This document shows, one piece after another, positions 41,991 to 49,857 of a stretch of 49,857 nucleotides of DNA (position 1 is its first letter; every line of letters starts with the position of its first letter). The translations under genes were made by a program, and so were the position numbers. The stretch is taken from the NCBI RefSeq assembly GCF_902499175.1, contig NZ_CABVQC010000069.1:1-49857 (forward strand), read 5' to 3'. The notes under the pieces are model-generated. The model searched no databases, was not told where the DNA came from, and worked only from the letters and a program-made list of their open reading frames with translations. This DNA comes from Burkholderia aenigmatica (GTDB lineage Bacteria > Pseudomonadota > Gammaproteobacteria > Burkholderiales > Burkholderiaceae).

Positions 41991-42908
41991 GTGTTCGATC
42001 AGCTGAAGGCGTTCCACGCGACCGTCCGGCAGGGCAGCATCACGCGCGCCGCGCGTCACCTGGGCGTGAGCCAGCCGACGATCGCCGCGCAGATCCGGCA
42101 GGTCGAGCAGGTGTATGGCGTCGAGCTGTTCTACCGCAGCGGCCGCAAGCTCGAGGTCACCGAGACGGGGATCGAGCTGTTGCCGCTCGTCGAGAAGATG
42201 ATCGCGCTCGAAGCGCAGGCCGACATCATGCTGCGCAACGTCGGCGGCCTGTTCGAAGGCCAGCTGCGGATCGGTGCGACGGGGCCTTACTACATCATGG
42301 AGGCGGTCGGCCGCTTCTCGAACGCGCATCCGTCGATCGCGCTCACGTGCCGGATCGGCAACTCCGAGGAGATCCTGCAGGCGCTGCAGGAATTCCGCAT
42401 CGATCTCGCCGTCTCGTCGCAGCGCAACGATGCCGACGGCCTCGAACGCAAGGTGATCTCGACCGACCCGCTCGTGCTCGTCGTGCATCGCAACCATCCG
42501 CTCGCGCGCTTCGACGCGATCGATCCGGCGCGGCTCGCCGACGTGCGGCTGCTGATTCGCGAGGAAGGCTCGGTCACGCGCCGCTGCACGGAGACGATTC
42601 TCGAGGCGGCCGGTGTCGCGGCCGTCTCGGTTGCCGAGATCGGCAGCCGCGAAGCGATCCGCGAGGCGATCCTGCATGAGGTGGGCGGCAGCCTGTTTCC
42701 GCTCGGCGAGGCCGAACGTCATCCGGACCTGCGCGTGATCGCGCTGCGCGGCGTCGACACGACGATCGACGAATACGTGTACTACCTGAAGGCGCGCCGC
42801 CAGAGCCCCGCGATCGACGCGTTCCTCGCGTGCATCCTGCCGGCCGGCAGTGACGCGGCCGGGGCGGATGAAGCGGGACGAACGGCGCGGCGGGCGAACG
42901 CGCGCTGA
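41991..42908 (+). CDS. LysR-family regulator, phosphonate-catabolism-associated type
   Basis: This 305-residue LysR protein has the HTH near residues 1-60 (GSITRAARHLGVSQPTIAAQ) and a substrate-binding domain. It resembles the LysR group annotated as AEP-catabolism-associated, which from memory is common near Burkholderia phn genes; a profile search would settle it. The frame continues far upstream, but the family N terminus (xFDQLKAFHATV) begins at a GTG at 41991. It is divergent from plcN, with paired GGTTACC sites between them, and may control plcN, the phn genes, or both. Confidence 0.86.
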   Translation: MFDQLKAFHATVRQGSITRAARHLGVSQPTIAAQIRQVEQVYGVELFYRSGRKLEVTETGIELLPLVEKMIALEAQADIMLRNVGGLFEGQLRIGATGPYYIMEAVGRFSNAHPSIALTCRIGNSEEILQALQEFRIDLAVSSQRNDADGLERKVISTDPLVLVVHRNHPLARFDAIDPARLADVRLLIREEGSVTRRCTETILEAAGVAAVSVAEIGSREAIREAILHEVGGSLFPLGEAERHPDLRVIALRGVDTTIDEYVYYLKARRQSPAIDAFLACILPAGSDAAGADEAGRTARRANAR

Positions 42909-42982
42909 ATTGCCGCGCGCTCACCGGTTCCGCACTTTACGTGGCGCTGTTTCCGCGCCTTCCCTCTGTCGTTGCGCTCACA

Positions 42983-44623
42983 TCATTTCGGCAGCGCCGG
43001 AATCATCCACGTCAGCACGTGCTGCTGCAGGAACACCAGCACGCCGAGCAGCAGCGTGAGGATCACGCTGTGCCAGAAGGTGCGCGCGAACACCACGCCC
43101 TCCTGCCCCTTCAGATCGGTGGTCGACACGCCCGTCGCGATGTTCTGCGGCGAGATCATCTTGCCCATCACGCCGCCCGACGAATTGGTCGCGGCCATCA
43201 GCACGGGATCGAGGCCGAGCTGCCGCGCGGCGACCACCTGCAGGTTGCCGAACAGCGCGTTGCCCGACGTGTCGCTGCCCGACAGGAACACCGCGATCCA
43301 GCCGAGCGACGCGGACACCAGCGGGAACAGCGCGCCGGTCGACGCGACGCCGGTGCCGAGCGTGTAGCTGATCCCCGAGTAGTTCAGCAGGTACGCAAGC
43401 CCGACGATCATCATCACCGTGACGATCGCGATCCACGTCTGCCGCCAGGTCTTGACCACGCATTCGAAGAACGCGCCGACGCCGGTGCGCGTCAGCGCCG
43501 CCGTGACGATCGCCGAGACCAGGATCGCGGTGCCGGTGCCGAGCGGCTGGAAGTCCCAGATCGCCGCATAGGGCTTGTGGTACAGCGACACGAACACCGC
43601 GTTGTGCAGGCCCGGCCACTTGATCTTCACGTCGCCGATCGCCGCGATGTTCGCGTGCACCCAGACGATCACGACCACCGACACGACGAGCCACGGCAGC
43701 CAGCCGCCGAAGCCCGCGCGCGCGGCGCCGGCCGTTGCGGGCACGCCGCGCGCGAGCGCGTATTGCGGATCGGGCTGCGGCTTCCATACCTGCAGGAAGC
43801 CGATCGTGACGATCAGCGACGTGAGCGACGACAGCACGTCGGTGAGCTGGTAGCCGAGGAAGTTCGACGTGACGAACTGCGCGATCGCGAAGCTGCCGCC
43901 CGACACGAGCAGCGCGGGCCACAGCTTCGAGATCGAGCGCAGCCCGCCGTACGCGCCGACCACGTAGAACGGCAGCAGCAACGCGAAGAACGGCAACTGG
44001 CGGCCGACCATCTGCGCGAGCGTCGCGGGCGGCAGCGACGTCACCGCGCCGAGCACGGTGATCGGCACGCCGAGCGCGCCGAACGCGACCGGTGCCGTGT
44101 TGAACAACAGCGTATAGGTGAGCGCTTCGAGCGCCGGGAAGCCGAGCGCGATCAGCAGTGCGCTCGTGATTGCGACCGGCGTACCGAATCCCGAGATCCC
44201 TTCGAGCAGACAGCCGAACGAGAACGCGACGACGAGCAGCACGAGACGGCGATCGTCTGGCAGGTTGTCGAGCATCCATTGCCGGAACTGGTCGAAGCGG
44301 CCCGACTTCACCGCGATGTTGTACAGCAGCAATGCGTTGAAGACGATCCACATCACGGGCACGACCGCGAGCGCCATGCCGGCGCCGACCGCGTTGAACG
44401 CGAGCCCGGCGGGCATCCCCCACGCGCCGATCGCGACCGCGAGACCGGCGACGAGCCCGGCGAGCGAGGCCTGCCACGCAGGGCGGCGCAGCACGCCGAG
44501 TGCGATCAGCGCGACCGCAATCGGGATCGCGGCGACTAGGAAGGACAGCAGCAGCGAGTTGGCGACCGGCGTCAATGGCTGCGCGAAGACGATGCCGGGC
44601 GGTAGGGCGTCGGTGGGGTTCAT
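42983..44623 (-). CDS. lldP: L-lactate permease LldP/LctP
   Basis: This 546-residue protein has about 13-14 membrane segments and the LctP family motifs GISGFGTPVAI near 145 and SGSDTSGNALFGNLQ near 450. It imports L-lactate, and probably glycolate, by proton symport. No lldD or lldR gene lies next to it. GGAG precedes the ATG at 44623, and a 34-base hairpin sits 14 bases before the ATG in the leader. Confidence 0.94.
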   Translation of the reverse strand: MNPTDALPPGIVFAQPLTPVANSLLLSFLVAAIPIAVALIALGVLRRPAWQASLAGLVAGLAVAIGAWGMPAGLAFNAVGAGMALAVVPVMWIVFNALLLYNIAVKSGRFDQFRQWMLDNLPDDRRLVLLVVAFSFGCLLEGISGFGTPVAITSALLIALGFPALEALTYTLLFNTAPVAFGALGVPITVLGAVTSLPPATLAQMVGRQLPFFALLLPFYVVGAYGGLRSISKLWPALLVSGGSFAIAQFVTSNFLGYQLTDVLSSLTSLIVTIGFLQVWKPQPDPQYALARGVPATAGAARAGFGGWLPWLVVSVVVIVWVHANIAAIGDVKIKWPGLHNAVFVSLYHKPYAAIWDFQPLGTGTAILVSAIVTAALTRTGVGAFFECVVKTWRQTWIAIVTVMMIVGLAYLLNYSGISYTLGTGVASTGALFPLVSASLGWIAVFLSGSDTSGNALFGNLQVVAARQLGLDPVLMAATNSSGGVMGKMISPQNIATGVSTTDLKGQEGVVFARTFWHSVILTLLLGVLVFLQQHVLTWMIPALPK

Positions 44624-45205
44624 CGTGTCTCCTGTCGATCCGGCTTGGCGCTTTAGCGCCTACCCGGATCCCATGGCGTGGCTGGTTGGAGTTAGCGCTT
44701 CAGCGCTTACTTCACCCCCACGGCGGTCGATCGGAGTTGGCGCTTTAGCGCCTACTCGGGTCCGATGCCTCGTTCGAGCAACCCAGGTTGGCGCTTCAGC
44801 CTTCCCGGACTCAATTCACCTCAACGTTCTGCAGTCGCGACAACGCTCAGGCGCTTGCGCACGCAACGACGTCGCGCGGCCAACCGATCAGTCGCTTAAA
44901 AGAGGTTAGGAGGCGCGCAGCGCTTGTACAAGGGGGACAAGCCCGATGCGTAGCGACCCGATACGAACCACCCGCCGCCCGCTGACCGGCAGCAGGCGGC
45001 CCGCTGTCGCATCCGACAGGAAGCCCGTCGCGAGCGGTTCGCCGGCGCAGCGCGACGCCGCCCCCGCGCAATGTTGCACGTGCGGCAAAGGTGCCTGACG
45101 GCGGGCGGGATGTTTCGTTTGGCGTCCGAAGCCTAGACTGGTCGCATCGATTCCGCCCGCGCCGGCCACGGCAGGCACGGCACCGGAACCTCACGGAGTG
45201 AAACG
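44624..45205. other. Divergent region lldP / DUF4148 gene
   Basis: These 582 bases hold the palindromic repeat array at 44637-44803 and no supported gene. A TAGACT -10-like box near 45134, about 70 bases before the DUF4148 gene, may be its promoter. The stretch between 44820 and 45100 shows nothing I recognise. Confidence 0.5.
44637..44803. repeat. Four palindromic GGCGCTTTAGCGCC-type repeats in the lldP leader
   Basis: Copies lie at 44647-44660 (GGCGCTTTAGCGCC), 44694-44707 (AGCGCTTCAGCGCT), 44739-44752 (identical to the first) and 44790-44803 (degenerate). The spacing is 45-51 bases. The first copy is enclosed by GATCCGG (44637) and CCGGATC (44664), which gives one long hairpin right before the lldP ribosome site. 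Confidence 0.75.
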
Positions 45206-45517
45206 ATGAAGACGATGAAACAGGCGGCATGCGCATGCGTGCTGATCGGCGCGGCCTTTGCCGCCCACGCACAGGCCGCATCGACGCTGACGCGCGCCCA
45301 GGTCCGCCAGGAACTCGTGGAGCTGCAGGCCGCCGGTTACCGGACGAGTCTCGCGAGCAGTCCCGACTTTCCGGACGACATGCAGGCGATCATGCGCCGT
45401 GCCGCGCAGGCGCGCGGCGAGAGCGCCGGCTACGGCAGCGACGGCGGGGCAAACGTGGAATCGGGCAAGCCGGCGCTGCCGCCTGCGATCGATCGCGGCA
45501 CGTACGCGCATCACTGA
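45206..45517 (+). CDS. DUF4148 small exported protein
   Basis: This 103-residue protein has a signal peptide (about 1-24, HAQA) and the DUF4148 pattern LTRAQVRQELVELQAAGY near residue 28. The family is abundant in Burkholderia, is thought to be periplasmic, and has no known function. GGAG lies seven bases before the ATG at 45206. It is a single gene, convergent with gshA. Confidence 0.88.
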   Translation: MKTMKQAACACVLIGAAFAAHAQAASTLTRAQVRQELVELQAAGYRTSLASSPDFPDDMQAIMRRAAQARGESAGYGSDGGANVESGKPALPPAIDRGTYAHH

Positions 45518-45626
45518 CGGCTGATCGAACCGGATCGAGCGCACCACGGTGAACGGTGCGCGCCGACCGGCGATGGAGAGGCGCCTCGCGCACCGCGCCG
45601 ATCGACGCGATGCACGTGCGCAAGCA

Positions 45627-47240
45627 TCAAACGCTGAAGCGGTTCAGCGTATACGCGCGATAGGCCGCGACGAATGCGTCGAACGATCCGGCCTCCTTCG
45701 TTTCGAGCTCGGCCTGCTCGGCCAGCGACTTCGCGGCGAGCGCCTGCCCGGTGCGCAGGGTGTCCGCCGACGGCGGATTCGCACGGAAATGCGCGGCATG
45801 CGCTTCGCTCTGCGCCAGCGCAAACCCAAGGAACGACTGCCCGCGCTCGCGCATCGTGCGCAGCACGTGCGCGGACGGCGTGCGCTCCGGATCGGCGAGC
45901 TTCTCGCGTTGTGCGGCGATCGCGCGCGCATGCTCGTCGCCGCCGCGGATTTCGTCGAGACGGCGGCCGACGGTTTCGATATCGGCCATCAGATCGTCTG
46001 CCCACGCCTGCAACGTGACCGACTCGCCGTCGCGCTGCAGCGTGAGCCCCGGCTTGCGCCCTTCCATCGTCACGCTGCCGAAGTTCGCGTTCGCTTCCTG
46101 GTACGCGGGGCAGTCGAGCGCCGGGCTCTCGTCGAGCGCGCACGCGAGCAGGAACGCGTCGATGAAGCGCGCGGTTTCCAGTGCGATACCGGTCGGCTCG
46201 AACGGATCGATGTCCAGACAGCGCACCTCGATGTACTGCACGCCGCGCGATGCGAGCGCATGCAGCGGCCGCTCGCCCGAATACGTGACGCGCTTCGGCC
46301 GGATCGTCGAGTAGAACTCGTTCTCGATCTGCAGCACGTTCGTGTTGATCTGGATCCACTCGCCGTCGCGATGCGTGCCGATGGCCTCGTAGGCCGGATA
46401 CGGCTCGCTCACGGCCTTCGACAGCGCGTCGAGATAGCCGGGCAGCGTGTTGTAGTCGACATGCAGCGCCGCCTGGGCGGTCGTGTTCGAGTAGCCGAGA
46501 TCGCTCATCCGCAGGCTCGTCGCATGCGGCAGGTACAGCGTATCGGCATCGAACGTGTCGAGCTTGTGCGGCTTGCCACGCAGGAACTTCGTATCGAGCG
46601 CGGGCGACGCGCCGAACAGGTACATCAGCAGCCAGCTGCGGCGGCGGAAGTTGCGGATCTGCGCGAGATAGCGCTCCGACTGATAATCGACGAGCGTGGC
46701 CGTCGAGCCTTCTTCCGCATGCAGGCGCCGCCACACCTCTTCGTGCAGCGAGTAGTTGTAGTGGATGCCGGCGATGCACTGCATCGTGCGGCCGTAGCGA
46801 TACGCGAGGCCGCGCCGGTACACCGTCTTCAGGCGGCCGATGTTCGACGTGCCGTAGTCGGCGATCGGAATCTGGTCGTCGGCCGGCAGCAGGCCGGGCA
46901 TCGAGTCGTTCCACAGCATCTCGTCGCCGAGCGACGCATACACGTAGCGATGCAGATCGTCGAGACGTTCGAGCGTGATCGCGGCGTCGCCTTCCGCAGG
47001 CGTGATCAGCTCGATCAGCGCTTCGGAATAGTCGGTCGTCAGCGACGGATGCGTGAGCGCCGAACCGAGCGCGCGCGGATGCGGCGTGAACGCGATCATC
47101 CCGTCGCGCGTCACGCGCAGGCTTTCCTTTTCGATGCCGCGCAGGCCGTCGGGCAGATGCTGCCGCGTCGGGCCCGAGCTCAGCGCGTCGAGGCGATTCA
47201 GCAGCAGTTCGGACTGGCGGTGAGTCATGGTGTTCGACAT
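45627..47240 (-). CDS. gshA: Glutamate-cysteine ligase GshA
   Basis: This 537-residue enzyme makes gamma-glutamylcysteine, the first step of glutathione synthesis. It belongs to the gammaproteobacterial-type GshA: LRGIEKESLRV near residue 33, the ATP/metal region ALIELITPAEG near 75, and QCIAGIHYNYSL near 155. The length matches E. coli GshA (518). Two starts are possible, at 47240 and 47228, and neither has a clear ribosome site. gshB is not next to it. Confidence 0.94.
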   Translation of the reverse strand: MSNTMTHRQSELLLNRLDALSSGPTRQHLPDGLRGIEKESLRVTRDGMIAFTPHPRALGSALTHPSLTTDYSEALIELITPAEGDAAITLERLDDLHRYVYASLGDEMLWNDSMPGLLPADDQIPIADYGTSNIGRLKTVYRRGLAYRYGRTMQCIAGIHYNYSLHEEVWRRLHAEEGSTATLVDYQSERYLAQIRNFRRRSWLLMYLFGASPALDTKFLRGKPHKLDTFDADTLYLPHATSLRMSDLGYSNTTAQAALHVDYNTLPGYLDALSKAVSEPYPAYEAIGTHRDGEWIQINTNVLQIENEFYSTIRPKRVTYSGERPLHALASRGVQYIEVRCLDIDPFEPTGIALETARFIDAFLLACALDESPALDCPAYQEANANFGSVTMEGRKPGLTLQRDGESVTLQAWADDLMADIETVGRRLDEIRGGDEHARAIAAQREKLADPERTPSAHVLRTMRERGQSFLGFALAQSEAHAAHFRANPPSADTLRTGQALAAKSLAEQAELETKEAGSFDAFVAAYRAYTLNRFSV

Positions 47241-47716
47241 GGAGACGCAAGTGCGTGACGGCCGCGCGCAGAACGCCGCGCGCGGCCGGCTGGATTGTTG
47301 GTCGCTTCGTTGGTAGCGGGCACTTTAACATCTCGCCGAAACACGCGCTTGAGGTGGCCCCGGGCAGCGTGCGCGGGCCGAAGCGGGCCGCCGGACGGGC
47401 CGGTCGCGGCGGTCGCCGCATGTGTCACCGGTTCCAGGCGGCGGCAACGGGCACGCCGGTCACGCGAATTCGTCCGAAGGAACGTGATGTGCGAACGGGT
47501 GGCGGCAGGTGCAACCGTGTGGCCGGACCGGCCGCGGAAAGCGGGGTAAATGTGCTTCGCGCGCCCGGCACCCTGCGGGCGACGGAGGCGCGGTATGGCC
47601 GTGACGGCCGGTGTCCGGCAGGTCGCGTGCGCATGTCGGCACGACCTGCGCAACGGGTTGCATCGCAGCCTCGCCAGGTCGCACCCGGCCGCGTGCGGCC
47701 ACGATCGCGGCCGCCC
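47241..47716. other. Intergenic region between gshA and alkA
   Basis: These 476 bases carry no supported gene. Several GC-rich repeats of GGGCCG and GCGGCC are visible around 47380-47400 and 47520-47700. No clear terminator or promoter can be named. Confidence 0.45.
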
Positions 47717-48676
47717 TCACCCGCCGCGCGCGCCGCCCGCCCGGTCGGCCACTTCGTTCCACAAATGCAGCGCCGCGTACGCGCGCCACGGCCGCCAGCC
47801 TTCGGTGCGGCGCTTCTGGGTTGCAAGCCGGTCGAGCGCCGGATCGCGCGCGGCGATCGACTGCATCAGCACGAGATCGGAGGCCGGCCATGCATCCGGA
47901 TCGCGCCATGCGCGCATCGCGATGTATTCGACGGTCCACGGGCCAATGCCGGGCAGATCGAGCCACGCACTGCGCAGCGTCGCGAGATCGGCGTGCTCGC
48001 GATCGACCGGCACGTCGCCGGCCGCCACCGCGCGCGCCACGCCCGTCAGTGCCGCCACCCGCTTGCCGGGCATCCCGATCTTGTCGAGATCGCAGGCGGC
48101 CAGCGCGTCGGGCGTCGGGAAGCGCCACGCGGGCGCGCCGTCGTCTTCATGCACCACACGCTCCCCGGCACGCTCGACGAGCCGCCCGACGATCGTCGTC
48201 GCAGCCTTCACGCTCACCTGCTGGCCCACGATCGCGCGCACGGCCAGCTCGAACCCCGACCATGCGCCCGGCACGCGCAGCCCCGGCGCGGCCTCGACGA
48301 GCGGCGCGAACCACGGATCGCGTGCCAGCCCGCTGCCGATGGCGGCCGGATCGGCACCGAGGTCGAACATCGTCGCGACGCGCGCGGCGAACGCGTCATC
48401 GACATGACGCGCGACCGCGCCTTCGACCGTCGCGACCAGGCAATGCTTGCGCGGATGTTTCGCGACCGTGAGCCGGCCGGCGTCGCCGTGCAGGTCGACG
48501 ATACGGCGATACACGCCGTCCGCCACCTGCTCGACGCCCGGAATCGCGCGCCCGCTGAAGAAACGCAGCACGCGCGCCCAGTCGTAGGGCGCATTGAAGC
48601 GCAGTTCCATTTGCGCGGACGGCGGCACCTGGCCGCCGTTCACGATGGATGTGATCGTTGTTTTTGCGATGCTCAA
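47717..48676 (-). CDS. alkA: DNA-3-methyladenine glycosylase II (AlkA)
   Basis: This 319-residue base excision glycosylase removes alkylated purines. It has an AlkA N-terminal domain (APYDWARVLRFFSGRAIPGVE, about 33-50), the helix-hairpin-helix LPGIGPWTVEYIAMR near 235, and the catalytic Asp in PASDLVLMQ. The start is uncertain: the TTG at 48676 overlaps the ada stop as TTGA and has GGAGG about ten bases upstream, while ATG 48610 lacks a site. It is the second gene of the ada-alkA operon. Confidence 0.88.
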   Translation of the reverse strand: MSIAKTTITSIVNGGQVPPSAQMELRFNAPYDWARVLRFFSGRAIPGVEQVADGVYRRIVDLHGDAGRLTVAKHPRKHCLVATVEGAVARHVDDAFAARVATMFDLGADPAAIGSGLARDPWFAPLVEAAPGLRVPGAWSGFELAVRAIVGQQVSVKAATTIVGRLVERAGERVVHEDDGAPAWRFPTPDALAACDLDKIGMPGKRVAALTGVARAVAAGDVPVDREHADLATLRSAWLDLPGIGPWTVEYIAMRAWRDPDAWPASDLVLMQSIAARDPALDRLATQKRRTEGWRPWRAYAALHLWNEVADRAGGARGG

Positions 48677-49764
48677 GCTGCGCTGCCCTCCGCAACGGAT
48701 TCGGTTTGATCGTCGTGCACATGACGCGCCTCGGACGCCAGCAACGTCGCCTTGCGGCGCACGCCCCAACGATACCCGGAAAGCGCGCCGCCCTTCTGTA
48801 CGACGCGGTGGCACGGGATAGCGAGTGCGACCGGGTTCGACGCGCACGCGGATGCGACCGCCCGCACCGCGCGCGGCGAACCGAGCGCCTCCGCGATCTC
48901 CGAGTAGCTCCGCGTTTCGCCGTACGGAATATGCGTCAGCGCTTCCCACACGCGCTGCTGGAACGCGGTCGGCGCGATGTCGAGCGGCAGGTCGAAGGCG
49001 TGCCGCGTGCCGTCCAGGTACGCGCGGATCTGCGCGATGAACGGCGCGAGCCGGGCCGGCGCTTCGACCAGTTCGGCGCGCGCGAATGCGTCTTTCAGCT
49101 CGCCGGCGAGCGCTGCCGGTTCGTCGCCGAACGCGATCCGGCAAATGCCCTGTTCGGTCGCGGCGACGAGCACCGTGCCGAGCGATGTCGATGCGGTTGC
49201 ATAGTCGATCCGCAGGCCGGCGCCCTGGCGGCGGAATGCCGACGGCGCCATCCCGAGTTCGCGCGGTACCGACGCATAGAGCCGCGACGGCGAGTTGAAG
49301 CCCGCGTCGACGGCCGCCTGCGTGACCGGCTGCCCGCTTTGCAGCGCCTGACGCAGCGCGGCGCCGCGCTGCGCGGCCTGGTACTGCCGCGGCGACACGC
49401 CGACCACGCGCTTGAAGAGGCGTTGAAGGTGAAACGGGCTCACGTGCACGGCGTCGCTCAGTTGCTGCAGCGTGAGCCGTTCCGCATGCGCGTCGAGCAC
49501 CGCGCATGCGCGGTTGACGATCTCGAGCTCGCGCGGCAGCCCTTCCGGCTGGCAACGCTTGCAGGGCCGGAAGCCGGCCGCACGCGCGGCGGCCGTATCG
49601 GCGAAGAAGGACACATTTTCGCGACGCGGCAGCCGCGACGCACAGGTCGGGCGGCAGAACACGCCGGTCGTGCTCACGGCGTAGAAGAACGCGCCGTCCG
49701 CATGCGGATCGCGCTCGGTGACGGCGCCCCAGCGGGCATCATCGGTCGGATAGGCGGTTTTCAT
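48673..49764 (-). CDS. ada: Bifunctional Ada regulator/methyltransferase
   Basis: This 363-residue protein repairs methyl phosphotriesters and O6-methylguanine and activates the adaptive response. The N-terminal zinc site has Cys37, Cys41, Cys68 and Cys71, equivalent to E. coli Cys38/42/69/72. An AraC-type HTH (about 95-175) follows, and the methyltransferase PCHRVV has the acceptor Cys318. The ATG at 49764 begins the family sequence; upstream frame is not used. It leads the operon with alkA. Confidence 0.95.
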   Translation of the reverse strand: MKTAYPTDDARWGAVTERDPHADGAFFYAVSTTGVFCRPTCASRLPRRENVSFFADTAAARAAGFRPCKRCQPEGLPRELEIVNRACAVLDAHAERLTLQQLSDAVHVSPFHLQRLFKRVVGVSPRQYQAAQRGAALRQALQSGQPVTQAAVDAGFNSPSRLYASVPRELGMAPSAFRRQGAGLRIDYATASTSLGTVLVAATEQGICRIAFGDEPAALAGELKDAFARAELVEAPARLAPFIAQIRAYLDGTRHAFDLPLDIAPTAFQQRVWEALTHIPYGETRSYSEIAEALGSPRAVRAVASACASNPVALAIPCHRVVQKGGALSGYRWGVRRKATLLASEARHVHDDQTESVAEGSAA

Positions 49765-49789
49765 CTGAACCTCGCACTCTCTAGTGTAG

Positions 49790-49810
49790 CGTTCGATTCT
49801 TGATTGAACG
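49790..49810. promoter_or_regulatory. Inverted repeat upstream of ada
   Basis: CGTTCGAT (49790-49797) and ATTGAACG (49803-49810) form an imperfect dyad (7 of 8) with a 5-base spacer, 26-46 bases before the ada ATG. It could be an Ada or repressor site. It does not match the enteric Ada box, so the role is unproven. Confidence 0.35.
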
Positions 49811-49857
49811 TAAATGAATCGCCTGCCTCCAACGTCTACTTTGGTTTGCATTGGAGC

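Noticed and set aside
42941..44539. Plus-strand frame of 532 codons
   Set aside because: It is antisense to lldP, which has clear membrane segments and family motifs.
44637..44803. CRISPR array
   Set aside because: There are only four short palindromic units, the copies vary, the spacers are 31-37 bases with no shared length, and no cas gene is near.
1..49857. Insertion sequences, prophage or integration sites
   Set aside because: No transposase, integrase, terminal inverted repeats or tRNA-flanking duplications were seen. Both tRNA genes are intact single units.

Overview
This window is high-GC DNA with short intergenic gaps, and every recognisable protein looks betaproteobacterial. The gene orders (rodA; queC-queE-queD; rsmB-DUF4390-sensor kinase-regulator; def-fmt; a phn cluster with phnA, phnY and phnW) and the protein sequences point to Burkholderia, most likely the Burkholderia cepacia complex. 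The species cannot be fixed without a database search.

Layout. 1-5.2 kb: the tail of PBP2 and rodA (cell elongation), an HpcH/HpaI aldolase with a Sel1-repeat protein, and the 7-deazaguanine genes queD, queE and queC. 5.5-10.8 kb: tRNA-Phe, then a minus-strand operon of rsmB, a DUF4390 protein, an NtrY-like sensor kinase and an NtrX-like regulator without an AAA+ domain. 11-19 kb: htpX, a LysE-type exporter, fmt and def, facing dprA, a thioredoxin-like gene and topB. 19-28.9 kb, accessory: a LysR regulator divergent from a D-2-hydroxyacid dehydrogenase, a patatin/thioesterase pair, tRNA-Lys, a duplicated DUF3592 membrane protein, a CGNR regulator divergent from an alpha/beta hydrolase, and a polar amino acid (cystine-type) ABC transporter.

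28.9-42.9 kb is a complete 2-aminoethylphosphonate (AEP) island. PhnS, PhnT and a fused permease import AEP. PhnW makes phosphonoacetaldehyde, an FAD amine oxidoreductase offers a second route to it, PhnY oxidises it to phosphonoacetate, and PhnA cleaves that to acetate and phosphate. A GntR and a LysR regulator are present, and a Tat-exported phospholipase C lies between them. phnS and phnA fire from overlapping face-to-face promoters whose -35 motif recurs at the GntR gene.

43-49.9 kb: a lactate permease with a palindromic leader repeat array, a DUF4148 protein, gshA, and an alkA-ada operon for alkylation repair.

Most of the window is ordinary Burkholderia chromosome. The parts most worth a second look are the phospholipase inside the phosphonate island, the paired operators (phnA/phnS, CGNR/hydrolase, LysR/dehydrogenase) and the repeat arrays upstream of rsmB and lldP.
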